A model generated the notes under the pieces. The model saw only the letters and a program-made list of their open reading frames with translations, was not told the DNA's origin and did no database searches. Made by a program: the position numbers and the translations under genes. From the NCBI RefSeq assembly GCF_910594005.1, contig NC_057834.1, positions 104,621,650 through 104,685,649 of the forward strand: DNA of 64,000 nucleotides. The letters are read 5' to 3'. Positions 48,666 through 59,872 of this stretch are shown piece by piece; the stretch's first letter is position 1; each line of letters opens with the position of its first letter. The stretch comes from Cervus elaphus (Eukaryota; Chordata; Mammalia; Artiodactyla; Cervidae).

Positions 48666-49736
48666 AACCAAAAGAGTTATTCTGGAGAAATGTCTTTAAA
48701 GCAAAGCACTACCCCTGGTGGTTGAGTGGGGGCCCAGTACATTCCACTGTCTTCACAATTCTACTTGCTCAAGCAGAGTGAGGAGCAAACTCACATCTTA
48801 ATGCCCTCTGGCTCCGAGAAAGTAATTTAGGAAGGAAACAAAGTGAAATTTGTCAGTCTGTCTTGTCAAAGCCAGAGAACAGGGCCTGGTCTTTTTGTTG
48901 CCCACACCAGGGATATCACTAATTACTAATGCTCACTTTGTATTACAATTGATGGCCGGCAGAAAGGTCACTGACATGAGCATAATGCTTCTCCCTCATA
49001 GCTCTGTGATTATCTTAACAGTAAACACTTGCCAAGAAAGCCATCCCTAAAAGTGCAAGTCTCCCCAGATGCGGGAAAAGTGTTCTTGTGTCATGATTAA
49101 CAGATTCCTAGAAGCAGTTCAGCTAATGCTCAAACCACTATAAAGTGCTTTCCCCTCTCTCCCTACAACTCCACTCACCTCACAAGAAAGTCTTCTCTGT
49201 TAACACTGGCCTGTCACAAAGGGAGATGCTTCTTGAATCTGCATCCCTTAAAACAATTCCTTCCAGCTATGAAGTGGTTACCAGGGTGACCAACTAAAGC
49301 CAGATAAACAATTAGAAACACCAGCAATAGTCATGAAACATGATTTTCCTAACCAGAAAGCTAACAAGACAGAGGAAAAACCTACAGCCTTGATCTCAGA
49401 GCATGATACTAACCTGCTTGGAACATTCCACTGGTGTTACCTGGCACTGAGAATATAGCCCAGGCTTATCAGTGTGGATCTCAAGGCCCTGGAGTACCTA
49501 CCTGGTCTTCCTCGCCTAAAAACATCCTACTGCTCATTCAGTTGGACTTGGACACTCCAAAACAACTTCCATTCCCCCCACAGGCCAACTCTTTCCCAAC
49601 TGTACTTGCTTTCATCATTCTGTTTATGCTTCTTAAATCATCATGACTTCTTACAATCACTACCTTGCATCACTTTTACAATTTATAGCTATCTTCTCAG
49701 GTTACACTTGTTTATTATCATGACCCAAACCAAGCC

Positions 49737-50072
49737 CAGGGCTTCCCTGGTAGCTCAGCTGGTAAGGAACCCCCCTGCAATGCAGGAGACCCTGGTTTGA
49801 TTCCTGGGTCGGGAAAATCCTCTGGAGAAGGAATAAGCTGCCCACTCCAGTATTCTTGGGCTTCTCTGGTGGCACAGCTGGTAAAGAATCTGCCTGCCAT
49901 GCAGGAGACCTGGGTTCCATCCCTGGGTTGGGAAGACCCCCCAGAGGAGGGCATGGCAACCCACTCCAGTATTCTTGCCTGGAGAATCCCCATGAACAGA
50001 AGAACCTGGCAGGCTACAGCCCATGGGGTCACAAAGAGTTGGACATGACCGAGTGACTAAACACAGCACAGC
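49737..50072 (+). mobile_element. Bov-tA SINE with duplicated head
   Basis: Two tRNA-like heads in tandem (gggcttccct at about 49739 and gggcttctct at 49858), then one Bov-A body and tail. It explains six overlapping ORFs. Confidence 0.9.
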
Positions 50073-50581
50073 AAACCTAGCCCAGAACCCAGGCTCCAGG
50101 AGAGAGAGGACCCTTTGTATTCTGCTCCCCACAGTTGGCTGCAGTGTCTGGTGTGAAGTAGGAGCTCTGTAAATATTACAGGAATGAAAAAAATGCTCTC
50201 TAAGCTGCAAACTGCCTCTGCTACTATATTATCCAGTTGTATAATCTAAGGTGACTCTTTCAACCTATGCAAATTTTAGGATCCTTGTGTGTGAAATGGG
50301 TTTAGACAGGCCAGTTTTCTTTACATATTGCAGACAGAAAGTAGAAACTACTACATCAAGAGCCAAACTTCCAATTTTAAGAGGATTTTTTAAAATTATA
50401 GCTCATTAAAATAATCTGTGGACATTTAATAAAGAAATTAATGTTTAAAAAAGTAAACGTGATAATGTTACACTAAAAAAAGCACACATCCCTTCTCTGC
50501 CACATATATCATACAAAAGAATGAGTATACCAAGTACAAGTATGTAAACATATACAGGTAACAACAAAATATGAAAAAAAG

Positions 50582-50626
50582 AATAGTGCAATTAAGGATT
50601 GCACTATTAAGGATTAATAGTGCAAT
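50582..50626. repeat. Forward-inverted-forward motif
   Basis: aatagtgcaat at 50582-50592, its reverse complement at 50598-50608, and the forward copy again at 50616-50626. attaaggatt is also repeated (50591-50600, 50606-50615). Confidence 0.93.
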
Positions 50627-50680
50627 TCTTCTAGTGCAAAAAAATTAAAAAACAAAGTTTTTGCTATAATCTAGTGTGTG

Positions 50681-50875
50681 CATACATAGTCGTGTCCAAC
50701 TATTTGAAATCCCTTGGACTATAGTCCACCACCAGGCTCCTCTGCCCACGGAACTTTCCAGGCAAGAATACTGGAATGGGTTGCCATTTCCTTCTCTAGA
50801 GGACCTTCCCAACCCAGGGATGATCGAACCTGCATCTCCTGCATTGGCAGGTGGATTCTTTACTACTCTAATTTC
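50681..50875 (-). mobile_element. Bov-tA SINE, diverged
   Basis: 'tagtcgtgtccaactatttg', 'aatactggaatgggttgcca' and 'cctgcattggcaggtggatt' on the plus strand. Confidence 0.85.
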
Positions 50876-51079
50876 AATTAAATGTTTTAAAACAGCTTTT
50901 TTTTTTTTAAAGGAGACCTAAATAGGTCAGAGGTTAAAAGTACTAGAAGCATACAACTGGGAAACAAAACTATCATTTATGGAATGGTTCTTATGTATCG
51001 GCACTGAGCTATACTAACTGGGGCATATATTAAATATACTTATATGTAACCTTCTACAATGTAGATTTTATTGTTTGTA

Positions 51080-51412
51080 TTATACAGAAGAAAAATTAGG
51101 CTGCTTATTTCATCCCCAAAGTATTTCCTCCAATGTTACCTTCTTAATGAGGCTTTTCCTGATCAACCTATCTAAAATTGCAAACTCACTTTCTCTCCTG
51201 AATTTTTTATTCATCTTTCCTGCTTGGCACATATCATCTATACTATATAATTTATTACTTATTTTCTATCTCCCCCTACTAAAATATAAGTTCTACAGGG
51301 AAGGGATTTTTTTTTTTTTTCATTCCTGTTCTCTTCTGAAATCCCAGACCCAGTGGAGGACTTGGCACTGAGTTGATATCAATAAATACTAGATGAATGA
51401 ACAAATGAACAG
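51080..51412 (+). mobile_element. L2 LINE 3' end
   Basis: 'ccaatgttaccttcttaatg', 'aggcttttcctgatcaacct', 'ataagttctacagggaaggg' and 'cttggcactgagttgatatc' in L2 order. It accounts for the 98-codon ORF. Confidence 0.7.
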
Positions 51413-51987
51413 CTGAATGTACTGGTGAGCTGGTTCTGAACATCTGTTCTACTCAAAACCTTTCCACACCATTATACCAGAGTAACTCAGTGCAAACAGA
51501 TATAATGCATAGCTGATCAGGAAGAAGATAAGTAGACTGGTGGCAAGGAAGTAGGGATGAAGATGAGAGAGAACATGTTCTGCCTGGAGAAAGACAATGA
51601 CATTCTTTAAGATGCAACAAGTGTGGTCACTGTATTTTTTCCTTAGAATAGAAAATGATGAGATGGGGTTTTACAGCTTGGAATATGTAAGAACAACTAA
51701 AGCTGAACTACATGATGAACTGAGCCTGAGCGAGGGCATGGTTTCCTCCAAGGATATCTCAAGTTCTAACAGCAAGGAAGCTGAAGACTAATCAGGAAAC
51801 CCCTGAAGAGCTAAGCAGATTTCTACAATCCCAAAGTACTGAGTGAGACTTGGAGTTCCCAGATTCCACTAGGGAGCAGGGACTGATAAATACCTCAGAC
51901 TCAATGGAATACTTGAAAGGTCATGTGTTGGGAGCAAAGGCAACCCAAGAGAGTCCAAACCCTATCTGAACCGTACCTCTGCCTCAC

Positions 51988-52017
51988 TACACACACCCAC
52001 ACCCACACACACACGCA
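51988..52017 (+). repeat. Interrupted CA/CCCA repeat
   Basis: AC units with CCC interruptions over 30 bp. Confidence 0.85.
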
Positions 52018-52129
52018 CAGCATCTCCTTAATAGAAGAAACAGTGACTCCTTTGGACAGAGATAACATCACCTTAAGCCTTCTGTAGTTGGCGTGCATAG
52101 TATCAAATATTCAGTCTAACTGAATATTT

Positions 52130-52262
52130 GTTAGGGTCAGTAGTTGTAGTAAACGGGCTTCATTGATCTGCCAGCATGTGGAATCTTCCCAGACCAGGAA
52201 TCAAACCCGTATCCCCTACATTGGCAGGTAGATTCTTAACCACTGGACCACCAGGGAAGTCC
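52130..52262 (-). mobile_element. CHR-type SINE head
   Basis: The plus strand ends 'ccactggaccaccagggaag'; the tRNA-like head is on the right and only a short body remains. Confidence 0.75.
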
Positions 52263-52575
52263 AGGAAACAATTTAAAAGGACTTATAATATCTGAAAAAC
52301 TAACACACTCTGCAAAGCCTGCTCTGAATACTACCTTTAAGGTGGGCAAAGCAGTCAAGCCTGGAATTTTGGCATCTGAGGTGGCCTACATTCTTCCCAG
52401 GCACATCTAACTATCACATTTCATACCAGTCAGAACCTACTACATTTCCAGAAAACCTCTAAAATTAAAATCTGAAAACTTTAGGTCACAGCATTCATCT
52501 AGCTACTGTGACAAGAATTTAGAGAAACTTCTTCAAGCAACAAAAAACTGACAACGGTTTAAACAATGCGCTCAC

Positions 52576-52632
52576 CTTCGAATATTTCTGTAATTCAGCA
52601 TCATCAGCAATCTGTGTATCCAAAGTGGCAAC
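52576..52632 (-). CDS. PATJ: PATJ coding exon C (19-codon micro-linker)
   Basis: A 57-nt exon of exactly 19 codons, VATLDTQIADDAELQKYSK, lying directly before PDZ4. The acceptor is TTTAG before GTTGCC and the donor is AAG|GTGAGC. Both boundaries fall between codons, so it can be skipped or included without changing frame. The segment matches what I recall of PATJ in other mammals. It is acidic and probably helical, forming the lead-in to the first strand of PDZ4. An exon this short needs good splice signals; the donor is near consensus. Confidence 0.95.
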
Positions 52633-54852
52633 CTAAATTCACAAGAAAAGATACTGTCAATATTTGTAAAAGCATAACTTTATTTCTTCCTAGGCTTTCT
52701 GAAAAAAATCTGTATAAAACCTATATATTGATAACTCCATCTAATCTTTTTTCTGTTTCTAAAATCCATAACACACAATACAAAATCTCAGATAATATTT
52801 GCTTTTTTGACATTGTTCTCCCCAACAGTCTTTTTTCATAAATGATTCAAAAGTTGAACTAGAAGGTGATGGGCAAATATATGTACTATTTTTAAAAATC
52901 CATGATGCCTAAAATTTTAATTTAATCCTCCATTATATTAAAACCATAAAAATTTTATTCTTTTCACAAAACCAAGACTATGGTCATTTTTATTTCTAAA
53001 CCTAGGCCTTGAAACAAAGTTTGCAAGGTCATTAAAATCAGAGAAGTTTGGAAAAACTGAAGCACCTGAATTTCCACAGCAAGCTCAAATCATTTCTCTA
53101 GGAGAAAGAGCCAGCGAGGACACAAACAAAAGACCTGGACTGGTGGGAAGATGGTGGAATCCTGAAAGCTTTTAATCATGGCCTAAAACTATTGTTCTGA
53201 GCTTCAGTGGTAGACATCCACAGAAGTGAATTCCTTGCAAGCAAAACATTTCACTGACGACTTGCATCTGTAAGTTGTTAATAAAATACAGTGCACCTGG
53301 AGGGGGGATAAGTTAAACAGTGGTTCAGCTAAATCTCCTACAAGTACTGCACTTCAGATAAGTAGATTCTGGAAGAAAACACAGTAAGAAACACTAGAGC
53401 ATGTGCATGCAATAGGTATGCACTTTTGTATGTACACATTCACTCATCCATCTTGCCTGGCTTCTCCTTTCATTGCCTTGTCCCTGTCACTTTAAATTTC
53501 CAACTCCAAATTCTGTCTCCTCTTTCGAGACCCTCGGTTATGACCTCATCGTGTGATAAATTAAATTTGGAAAGGTAGTTATAAAGAGGATAATGTGCAT
53601 GTTCAGTCGTGTCCAACTCTTTGTGACCCAATGGACTGTAGCCCACCAGGCTCCTGTCCATGGGATTTCCTAGGCAAGAATACTGGAGTGAATACATTCA
53701 ATACATTTCACTGAATACATTTCCTCCTCCAGGGGATCTTCCTGGAATCGAGACCTAGGGATCGAGACCACATCTCCTACGTCTCCTGCACTGCAGGCAG
53801 ATTCTTTACCGCTGAGCCACTGGGGATGCCCCAAAGAGGATAAATTTTTAACCAAAAAGAGCTCATTTGAAACCAACCATTTTAAAAAACTGGTACACCA
53901 AACTATTTTGGATATTAACCACTCCAAATAGTAGAAAGGTCATTCACTAGGTGATAGGCTAATGACAAAACAGCTCCAAAATCTACGAAGAAGCAACAGT
54001 TCATGAGGACCAACATGCAAGTACAAAACTAGCAAGAAGAGAAAGCATAAACTGTTTTGACTCATGTTAATGACACTGGAAAATGTCTGACAATAGATAG
54101 TGGCTAGAATAGAAAAAAAAATCTCCAACCAGCCAACAAATACTAATGGCAAACATATGTAAGAAAATGTGAATAACAATAGAAATTTAATAGAATGCTT
54201 TATTACTAACACGTTTAATGGGCACTGCAGAGGCTTTTCTAAGCACAGCTTTCTGCTTTCATGTGGATTCATTTGGGGGAAATGTAATCAATCCCTTACT
54301 CAATGAATCTAATAACAGGTGAAAGGAAGTCTAATGGACCACTGGCACTATAAACTTATACCTAACCTAAATTACTTCCTGTTCTCCCAAATACATTTGA
54401 TAATCATTCTTTCATTTTTCTCATAAAACTGTAACATTCTTTGTGAAACATAGGACTAATATCCACAGCCCTTTCAGTGTACAATAAAACAAACAGATCA
54501 TAAAAGCAATCATAAAAATGCCAGCAATTTTAAGCAGCTGATACAGGTTATAAATTTAAAGGCAAGTCCTCTCTCCTCTAATATTTTTCAGCCTATTGTT
54601 AACTTAAATGGTCTCAACATGAACTGAGTGTCTGTTAATTGTAACTGAAACTTGTCTGCAGTCCTTAACTGTTCTTGCAGTCTAAAATGAAAAAATAATA
54701 TTAATTCATTGATCCAATAGGGAAAAAACACAGGAGGAAAAAATAAAGGCAGGCTGGTTATTCTTTGAGTCTTCCATTTCTTTCAATTGTGGCATTAGGA
54801 GCATGACATAGAATGAGACATGAGTGTTTTTTATTAGAAGATTTTAACATAC
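52633..54852 (-). other. PATJ: PATJ intron between exons B and C
   Basis: 2220 nt. One Bov-tA at 53597-53832; the rest (52633-53596, 53833-54852) is AT-rich sequence with nothing I can name. Confidence 0.8.
53597..53832 (-). mobile_element. Bov-tA SINE with internal duplications
   Basis: Typical Bov-tA words on the plus strand, but with inserted repeats of gaatacatt (53687-53719) and of gatcgagacc (53745-53770) that ordinary copies lack. Confidence 0.88.
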
Positions 54853-54929
54853 CATTACTTCATAATCAGGGCCCAGTACGTTTTCCCATCTGGATTTCAG
54901 CTCATTTTCTGGAGAGTCTGGGGCTTTTT
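54853..54929 (-). CDS. PATJ: PATJ coding exon B (linker before PDZ4)
   Basis: A 77-nt exon too short to stand out as an ORF. With the single G carried over from the previous exon it reads EKAPDSPENELKSRWENVLG and then PDYEVM. I recognise this as the PATJ segment just before PDZ4. The acceptor is a run of about twelve T followed by AAATCCAG; the donor is ATG|GTATGT. It enters one base into a codon and leaves at a codon boundary, so it is the only exon here whose skipping would shift the frame. Exact agreement of the split codon with the preceding exon is strong evidence that the two are joined in the mRNA. Confidence 0.94.
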
Positions 54930-55085
54930 CTGGATTTAAAAAAAAAAAAGTTGAAGCTACTGTGAGTTAAACCCACTAAACTACTGAATTCTCCCATAAC
55001 AGCACAGTTTGAGTAAGTAAAAGGGAAATGAATAAAAATGAAAGTGTATTAACTTAGGTCTATTTAGGTAAAGTTAATCTGAGGT

Positions 55086-55358
55086 GGGAGAAGGCAATGG
55101 CAGCCCACTCCAGTACTCTTGCCTGGAAAATCCCATGGACGGAGGAGCCTTGTGGGCTGCAGTCCATGGGGTCGTGAAGAGTCGGACATGACTGAGCGAC
55201 TTCACTTTCACTTTTCACTTTCATGCATTGGAGAAGGAATTGGCAGCCCTCTCCAGTGTTTTTGCCTGGAGAATCCCAGGGACGGGGGAGCCTGGTGGGC
55301 TGCCGTCTATGGGGTCGCACAGAGTCGGACATGACTGAAGCGACTTAGCAGCAGCAGC
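55086..55358 (+). mobile_element. BOV-A2 dimeric SINE
   Basis: Two Bov-A units in tandem joined by 'cttcactttcacttttcact', with a short (AGC)n tail. Two ORFs on each strand are read-throughs of it. Confidence 0.93.
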
Positions 55359-57055
55359 TATCAGAGGTGACATATAAGACATGTAAAATGTAAACAATGG
55401 CTGTGACCAAACTATGAATAGGGCTTCTGCTGTTAAGGAATATTTTAAACGGAAGAGGAAATGATAAGTTATCAATGAAATCTGAATTATATAGTTTATA
55501 TGCAAACATCCTGTGGTTTACAAGTAAAATGCATCTGGCTTTGCTTTATGCTAGCTATGTTAAGACAAAGATTTAAGGTGAATGTTAATCGCTTCAGCAT
55601 AGTACCTTCCACTCACCCACAGGAAGTGTAAAAACCTATCAAGATATCTTTACTATCAACAAGGCACACCAACATGACCCAATCAAGCTTTTTACTTGGG
55701 TGGATATAAAAGTTTGTCTGATTTAATTCAACCAATGAGTTGCATGAGCTTTAATGTAACAGAAACTTTGGTTTTACTTTGGTCTTTTGTGGCTATATGG
55801 TTATCATACCTTTATGATTTTCTTACTTAAGGGGAGTACTGCCTTTTTTGCATAGGTCAGATGATTTTTAAAAGTGAAGACAGATTTTAAATGTCCTGCT
55901 TATCCTCCATATGACCTTAGCCAGAAGCTCAATGCAGTTTGCAGTCTGAATAATACTTAATAGACAAAAATCAAAGTACTAAAACTATAATTTCAATTTA
56001 GATCCACAGTGGTAGCAGACAATAAACAGACCTCCACCTTTTCTCTTTAAGAAAAACTCAATTGTGTCACAAGAGTGGACAAGTCACAGAACACTTACCA
56101 CAACTGATATAACCATCTGTCTAAAATCAAACGTAACTTGCAAGATCAGCTTTTTCAAGCCTTCAGCAGACATCTAATCTCAGATGCATATAATGCTTAA
56201 TTACATAGTGCAAATCATTAAGTAAAACAGACTAACCTCAAAAATCAGAGACTAAGACTAATGAACACTAAAGAACTTATATTACTAGATTTACAAACGC
56301 ATATCCACAAAGTAACTGCATTAACTGATGTGCTAGATTACATTTCGAGGATAACTAACTAAAGATTCTATTAAAAACAAAATGTCCTTCATGTGGGTTC
56401 GGCACCTTTGTGCCTACTCTATTAACATTTCCATAAGAAATTACATTAAGAGTTCTATTAAATTTCTCACAGACACCAGTTTCTTATGTGGTAGGCTAAT
56501 TTAAAGAGAACTTGTAATGTGTTGGTTGACTTGTAAGCTTAAGAACATGATATCTAAAGAAATTTTATACACATGTATAAGATGTTTATTTCACCTACAA
56601 TTCTTTTAAGTTTATTTTTACCTCAGTCATACAATGAAATCATAGTCCTGAGTTTTAAATCAGAGAACAAAGGCCTATGTACCAGAGGAAAGAGATTACT
56701 TTCAGCAGCTCAATAAATTCTAGGCAACACAAAATGATCACACACAAAAAATGAACATTAAGATGATCTGACACAATTATTTCATTGGCAACAAAGAATA
56801 TGCCAACTATTGCCACCTTGGAATGTGGATTGTTTTGAGCTAAAGGCAGCCAAGATCCAGCAGACTCAGGAAAAACGTTCATCCCTCCCTTAACTACCTA
56901 AAGGAATTTAGCTAGGGAACCTGTACCAGAAAGAGAGCTATAACCGGAGACAACTTTTTTTTTTTCACAATACTGTGGAGGTTGCCCCGTATGACCAGAC
57001 CCCCCTAGAGTTTGTTTTTTTTTTAAACGTTTATTTTATATTGGGGTATAGCTGA

Positions 57056-57184
57056 TTATGGAGTAGGGAATGGCAACCCACCCCAGTATTCTTGCCTGGA
57101 AAATTTCATGGACAGAGGAGCCTGGTGGGCTACTGTCCACGGGGTCAAAAAGAGTCGGACATGACTGAGTGATGAAGTACACAC
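57056..57184 (+). mobile_element. Bov-A SINE nested in L1
   Basis: 'gggaatggcaacccacccca', 'gtattcttgcctggaaaatt' and 'gtcggacatgactgagtgat'; 5'-truncated copy. Confidence 0.88.
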
Positions 57185-57644
57185 TAAGCACGTAGCCAAT
57201 TAACAAAGCTGTGACAGTTTCAGGTGAAGAGAGAATGGACTCAGTCATACATCCTCTTCCAAACTCCCCTCCCATCCAGGCTGCCACATAACACTGATCA
57301 GAGTTCCATGTACTATATTCAGTAGGTCCTTGTTGGTCATCCATTTTAAATATAGCAGTGTGTACATATCCACCCCAAACTCCCTAACTATCCCTTCCCC
57401 TCAACCTTCCCCCCAGCCCCATCCCCACAACCATAAGCTCATTCTCAAAGTCTGTGAGTCTGTTTCTGTTTTGTAAGTTGACTTGTATCATTTCTTTTTA
57501 GATTCCACATATAATGGATGTCATATGATATCTCTGCTTCCCTGTCTGACTTACTTCACTCAATAGGACACTCTGTAGGTCCATCCACATTGCTGCAAAC
57601 AGCATTATTTAACTCTTTTTAATGGCTGAGTAATATTCTATTGT

Positions 57645-57846
57645 GGGCTTCTCTGGTGGCTCAGATGGGAAAGAATCCACCTGAAACACAGGAGACCAGG
57701 GTTCGATCCCTGGCTTAGGAAGATCCCATGGAGAAGGGAATGGCTACCCACTACAGTACACGTGCCTGGAGAATTCCAAGGACAGGAGCCTGGCGGGATA
57801 CAGCCATGGCATCGCAGAGTCAGGCTCGACTCAGCAATAAGCACAC
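57645..57846 (+). mobile_element. Bov-tA SINE nested in L1, with duplication
   Basis: Starts gggcttctctggtggctcag. It is flanked by aatattctattgt (57632-57644) and aatatttcattgt (57847-57859), a 13-bp duplication with two differences. Confidence 0.9.
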
Positions 57847-57898
57847 AATATTTCATTGTATATATCATACCAGAGACAGGTTTTTAATCTGAAAAACC

Positions 57899-58183
57899 TG
57901 TCTGCACAGCAGGGCAAACTTCTAATTATCAAATGTCTGCTCTTCTTATCATCCTGTAAATTACTCCTCCCATTGGAAGGCCCAGGCCCCTATCCCATTC
58001 CTTAGCTCAGGATAGCACAGAAGCCTCAATTGCCCAACTTGCCCTTAAGGGCTCACATTTTTATGGGACTCCTACACATAGAAAATTTGTGTTTCTCCTG
58101 TGTTACTCTATCTTATGTTAATTTAATTATTAGGCCAACCAAAGAAACTAGAAGGGAAGAGGGAAAATGGGTCTGCCCTTACA
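57899..58183 (+). mobile_element. LTR-like segment
   Basis: Begins TG and ends CA. It carries 'cccattggaaggcccaggcc', 'gaaaatttgtgtttctcctg' and an end block gccaaccaaagaaactagaa, then gggaagagggaaaat, close to the end block at about 545-580. Looks like a solo LTR of an old endogenous retrovirus. No viral gene is seen and both edges are approximate. Confidence 0.5.
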
Positions 58184-58324
58184 GCAAAAGGAGTTAACTT
58201 CAAAGCAGTCGGAAGAATTTGGTCTAACTCTCTAACTGAAATTATATACACTCATGGAAAAAAAAAAAAAACAGTGAGGTTGATCCTTTGAGCAGATATT
58301 TCTAAAAATACTTCTCACTTTATT

Positions 58325-58475
58325 TATTTTTTTTTTTACTGTTTTTGTTTTTGTTTTTTCCTTTTAGGCTGAACCTCATGGCATGTGGCATCTTAGCTCA
58401 CTGACCAGGGATCACACCTGTGCCACACACACTGAAAGCACAGTCTTAACTACCGGACCATCAGGAAAACCCCTA
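58325..58475 (-). mobile_element. CHR-1-like SINE
   Basis: T-rich left end, 'catggcatgtggcatcttag' and 'ctgaccagggatcacacctg', head at the right end. Confidence 0.7.
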
Positions 58476-59288
58476 TTTCTTACTTTAGAAAGTATTTGAT
58501 TTTCACTTGATAATTCACGGTACACCTATCTGGGCTCACATGAATTTAAATAGCAAAAATTAACTGCAATTTACTTGGATCAAAAAGAACAACCTAAATT
58601 GCCAAACAATATGAAGTTTTAAAATTTGACTGAAGTGTTTACTCCTTCCTTCAGGCCCTTCTTTCCTGACCAAAGACAATCAAAGCCAAAAGTCAAAGTG
58701 TCTCTGGACGCGGATGAAGTTTAAGCATTCCATTTCATTCAACTGGCAAGCCTTTCCTGAATGCCTCTGTACAGGGAACTGTGTGAGATTGTGACTGAAA
58801 ATGCTTGCAGAGTCGAGTCAACTAGAGTAGCAAAGGAAACATACAACAAAGCCCAAAGGTACAGGTACTTATCAATTAAAAAGAAAATTAAACAATAAAT
58901 ACATAGCAACCTGGAAATTTGGTGAAATATATAAAAATGTATACACTATTGTTATAGTGAAAAGGAAATATTACTATATGTATACAGATAGCTATATCAA
59001 TGTTAATACACAAGCTAAAGTATGCAGTAATTAAAAATGCTGATGTAATCACTAATAAAAATGTATTCAAAATCAACATAATTAAACAGTGATTAAACAA
59101 AAATATGCTTATTCTCAACTGCTGTGTTAAGATGCTGATATTAAGAATATCTTATTTTATATCTTCAAAACTACCTCTAAAAGTCTTCACATTATGTTAA
59201 CTTATGGTTAACTTATAGAGAGAAAATGGTTAACAAATGATAAAGTCAAATTGCTTTGACTGCTTTGAATTGAATGCTTTGTGCTTAC

Positions 59289-59432
59289 CCAGTTTTTCTA
59301 AGGTTTGCATGTTGTCATTTTTTAGATCCTCCATTCTTTCTTCAGTTTTCTCCTCTTCATCCAAATTAGTTTCCGTTTCCACTGCTCCAGTCAGAAACAG
59401 GGCTGGTGTTTTTGGTGGTTCTACCACAGTTC
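59289..59432 (-). CDS. PATJ: PATJ coding exon A (PDZ3-PDZ4 linker)
   Basis: First PATJ exon met in this window in the direction of transcription. It is 144 nt: two bases finishing a split codon, 47 full codons, and one base opening the next codon. It reads TVVEPPKTPALFLTGAVE and then an acidic Glu/Lys-rich stretch ending at NMQTLEKL. From memory, this matches the vertebrate PATJ linker between PDZ3 and PDZ4 almost residue for residue. The acceptor is TTTTAG before GAACTG and the donor is G|GTAAGC. The low-complexity charged stretch has no domain and is probably a flexible tether. Both flanking introns interrupt a codon after its first base, so skipping this exon would keep frame. MPDZ (MUPP1), the paralogue, is the main alternative and fits less well. 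Confidence 0.93.
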
Positions 59433-59640
59433 CTAAAATAGGAATTGTTAACTTGAATCTCTATCAGATGAAGATCATATTTAAATAAGCTTAATTCACT
59501 CCTGTTCTTCCATTTCACAACCTTATTACAAACATCTCAGGTAACTTACACATTTTATTCCTTTATTTAAAATGCCATTTGTGATAATGGCTCAATTCTT
59601 TAGAAAACACACTTGTAGTTAGTATTGAAAAGAATAAGGA

Positions 59641-59872
59641 ATTAGGCCACCTGATGCAAAGAGCCAACTCGTTAGAAAAGACCCTGAGGCTAGGAAAGAT
59701 TGAAGGCAGGAGGAGAAGGGGACAACAGGGGATGAGATGGTTGGATGGCATCACTGACTCAATGGACATGAGTTTGAGCAAACTCTAGAAGATGGTGAAG
59801 GACATGGAAGCCTGCATGCTGCAGTCCATGGGGTTGCAAAGAGTAGGACATGACGGAGCAACAGAACAACAA
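59641..59872 (+). mobile_element. BovB 3' fragment
   Basis: 'ggccacctgatgcaaagagc', 'gatggttggatggcatcact' and 'gcatgctgcagtccatgggg' are the 3' ~230 bp of BovB. Confidence 0.92.

Larger units (their letters stand above)
42648..52575 (-). other. PATJ: PATJ intron between exons C and D
   Basis: 9928 nt with many nested repeats, listed separately. The intervals 43793-44500, 45190-46500, 48666-49735, 50075-50580 and 51415-51985 hold no repeat, RNA or exon I can name; 45700-46000 is the least AT-biased of them. Confidence 0.8.
57018..57880 (-). mobile_element. L1 3' end with two nested SINEs
   Basis: L1 pieces at about 57018-57053, 57195-57644 and 57847-57880 read in reverse, for example 'ttatattggggtatagctga', 'tgccacataacactgatcag' and 'tccatccacattgctgcaaa'. 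Two SINEs interrupt it. Confidence 0.8.
54930..59288 (-). other. PATJ: PATJ intron between exons A and B
   Basis: 4359 nt with a BOV-A2, an L1 holding two SINEs, an LTR-like segment and a short CHR. The stretches 55360-57015 and 58476-59288 show no repeat or gene I can name. Confidence 0.8.

Noticed and set aside
3172..59432. MPDZ (MUPP1) as the identity of the gene
   Set aside because: MPDZ shares the PDZ layout, but the linker sequences (GAVETET, PDSPENELKSRW, EELVDEPFLDLGK) match what I know of PATJ, and linkers differ between the paralogues.
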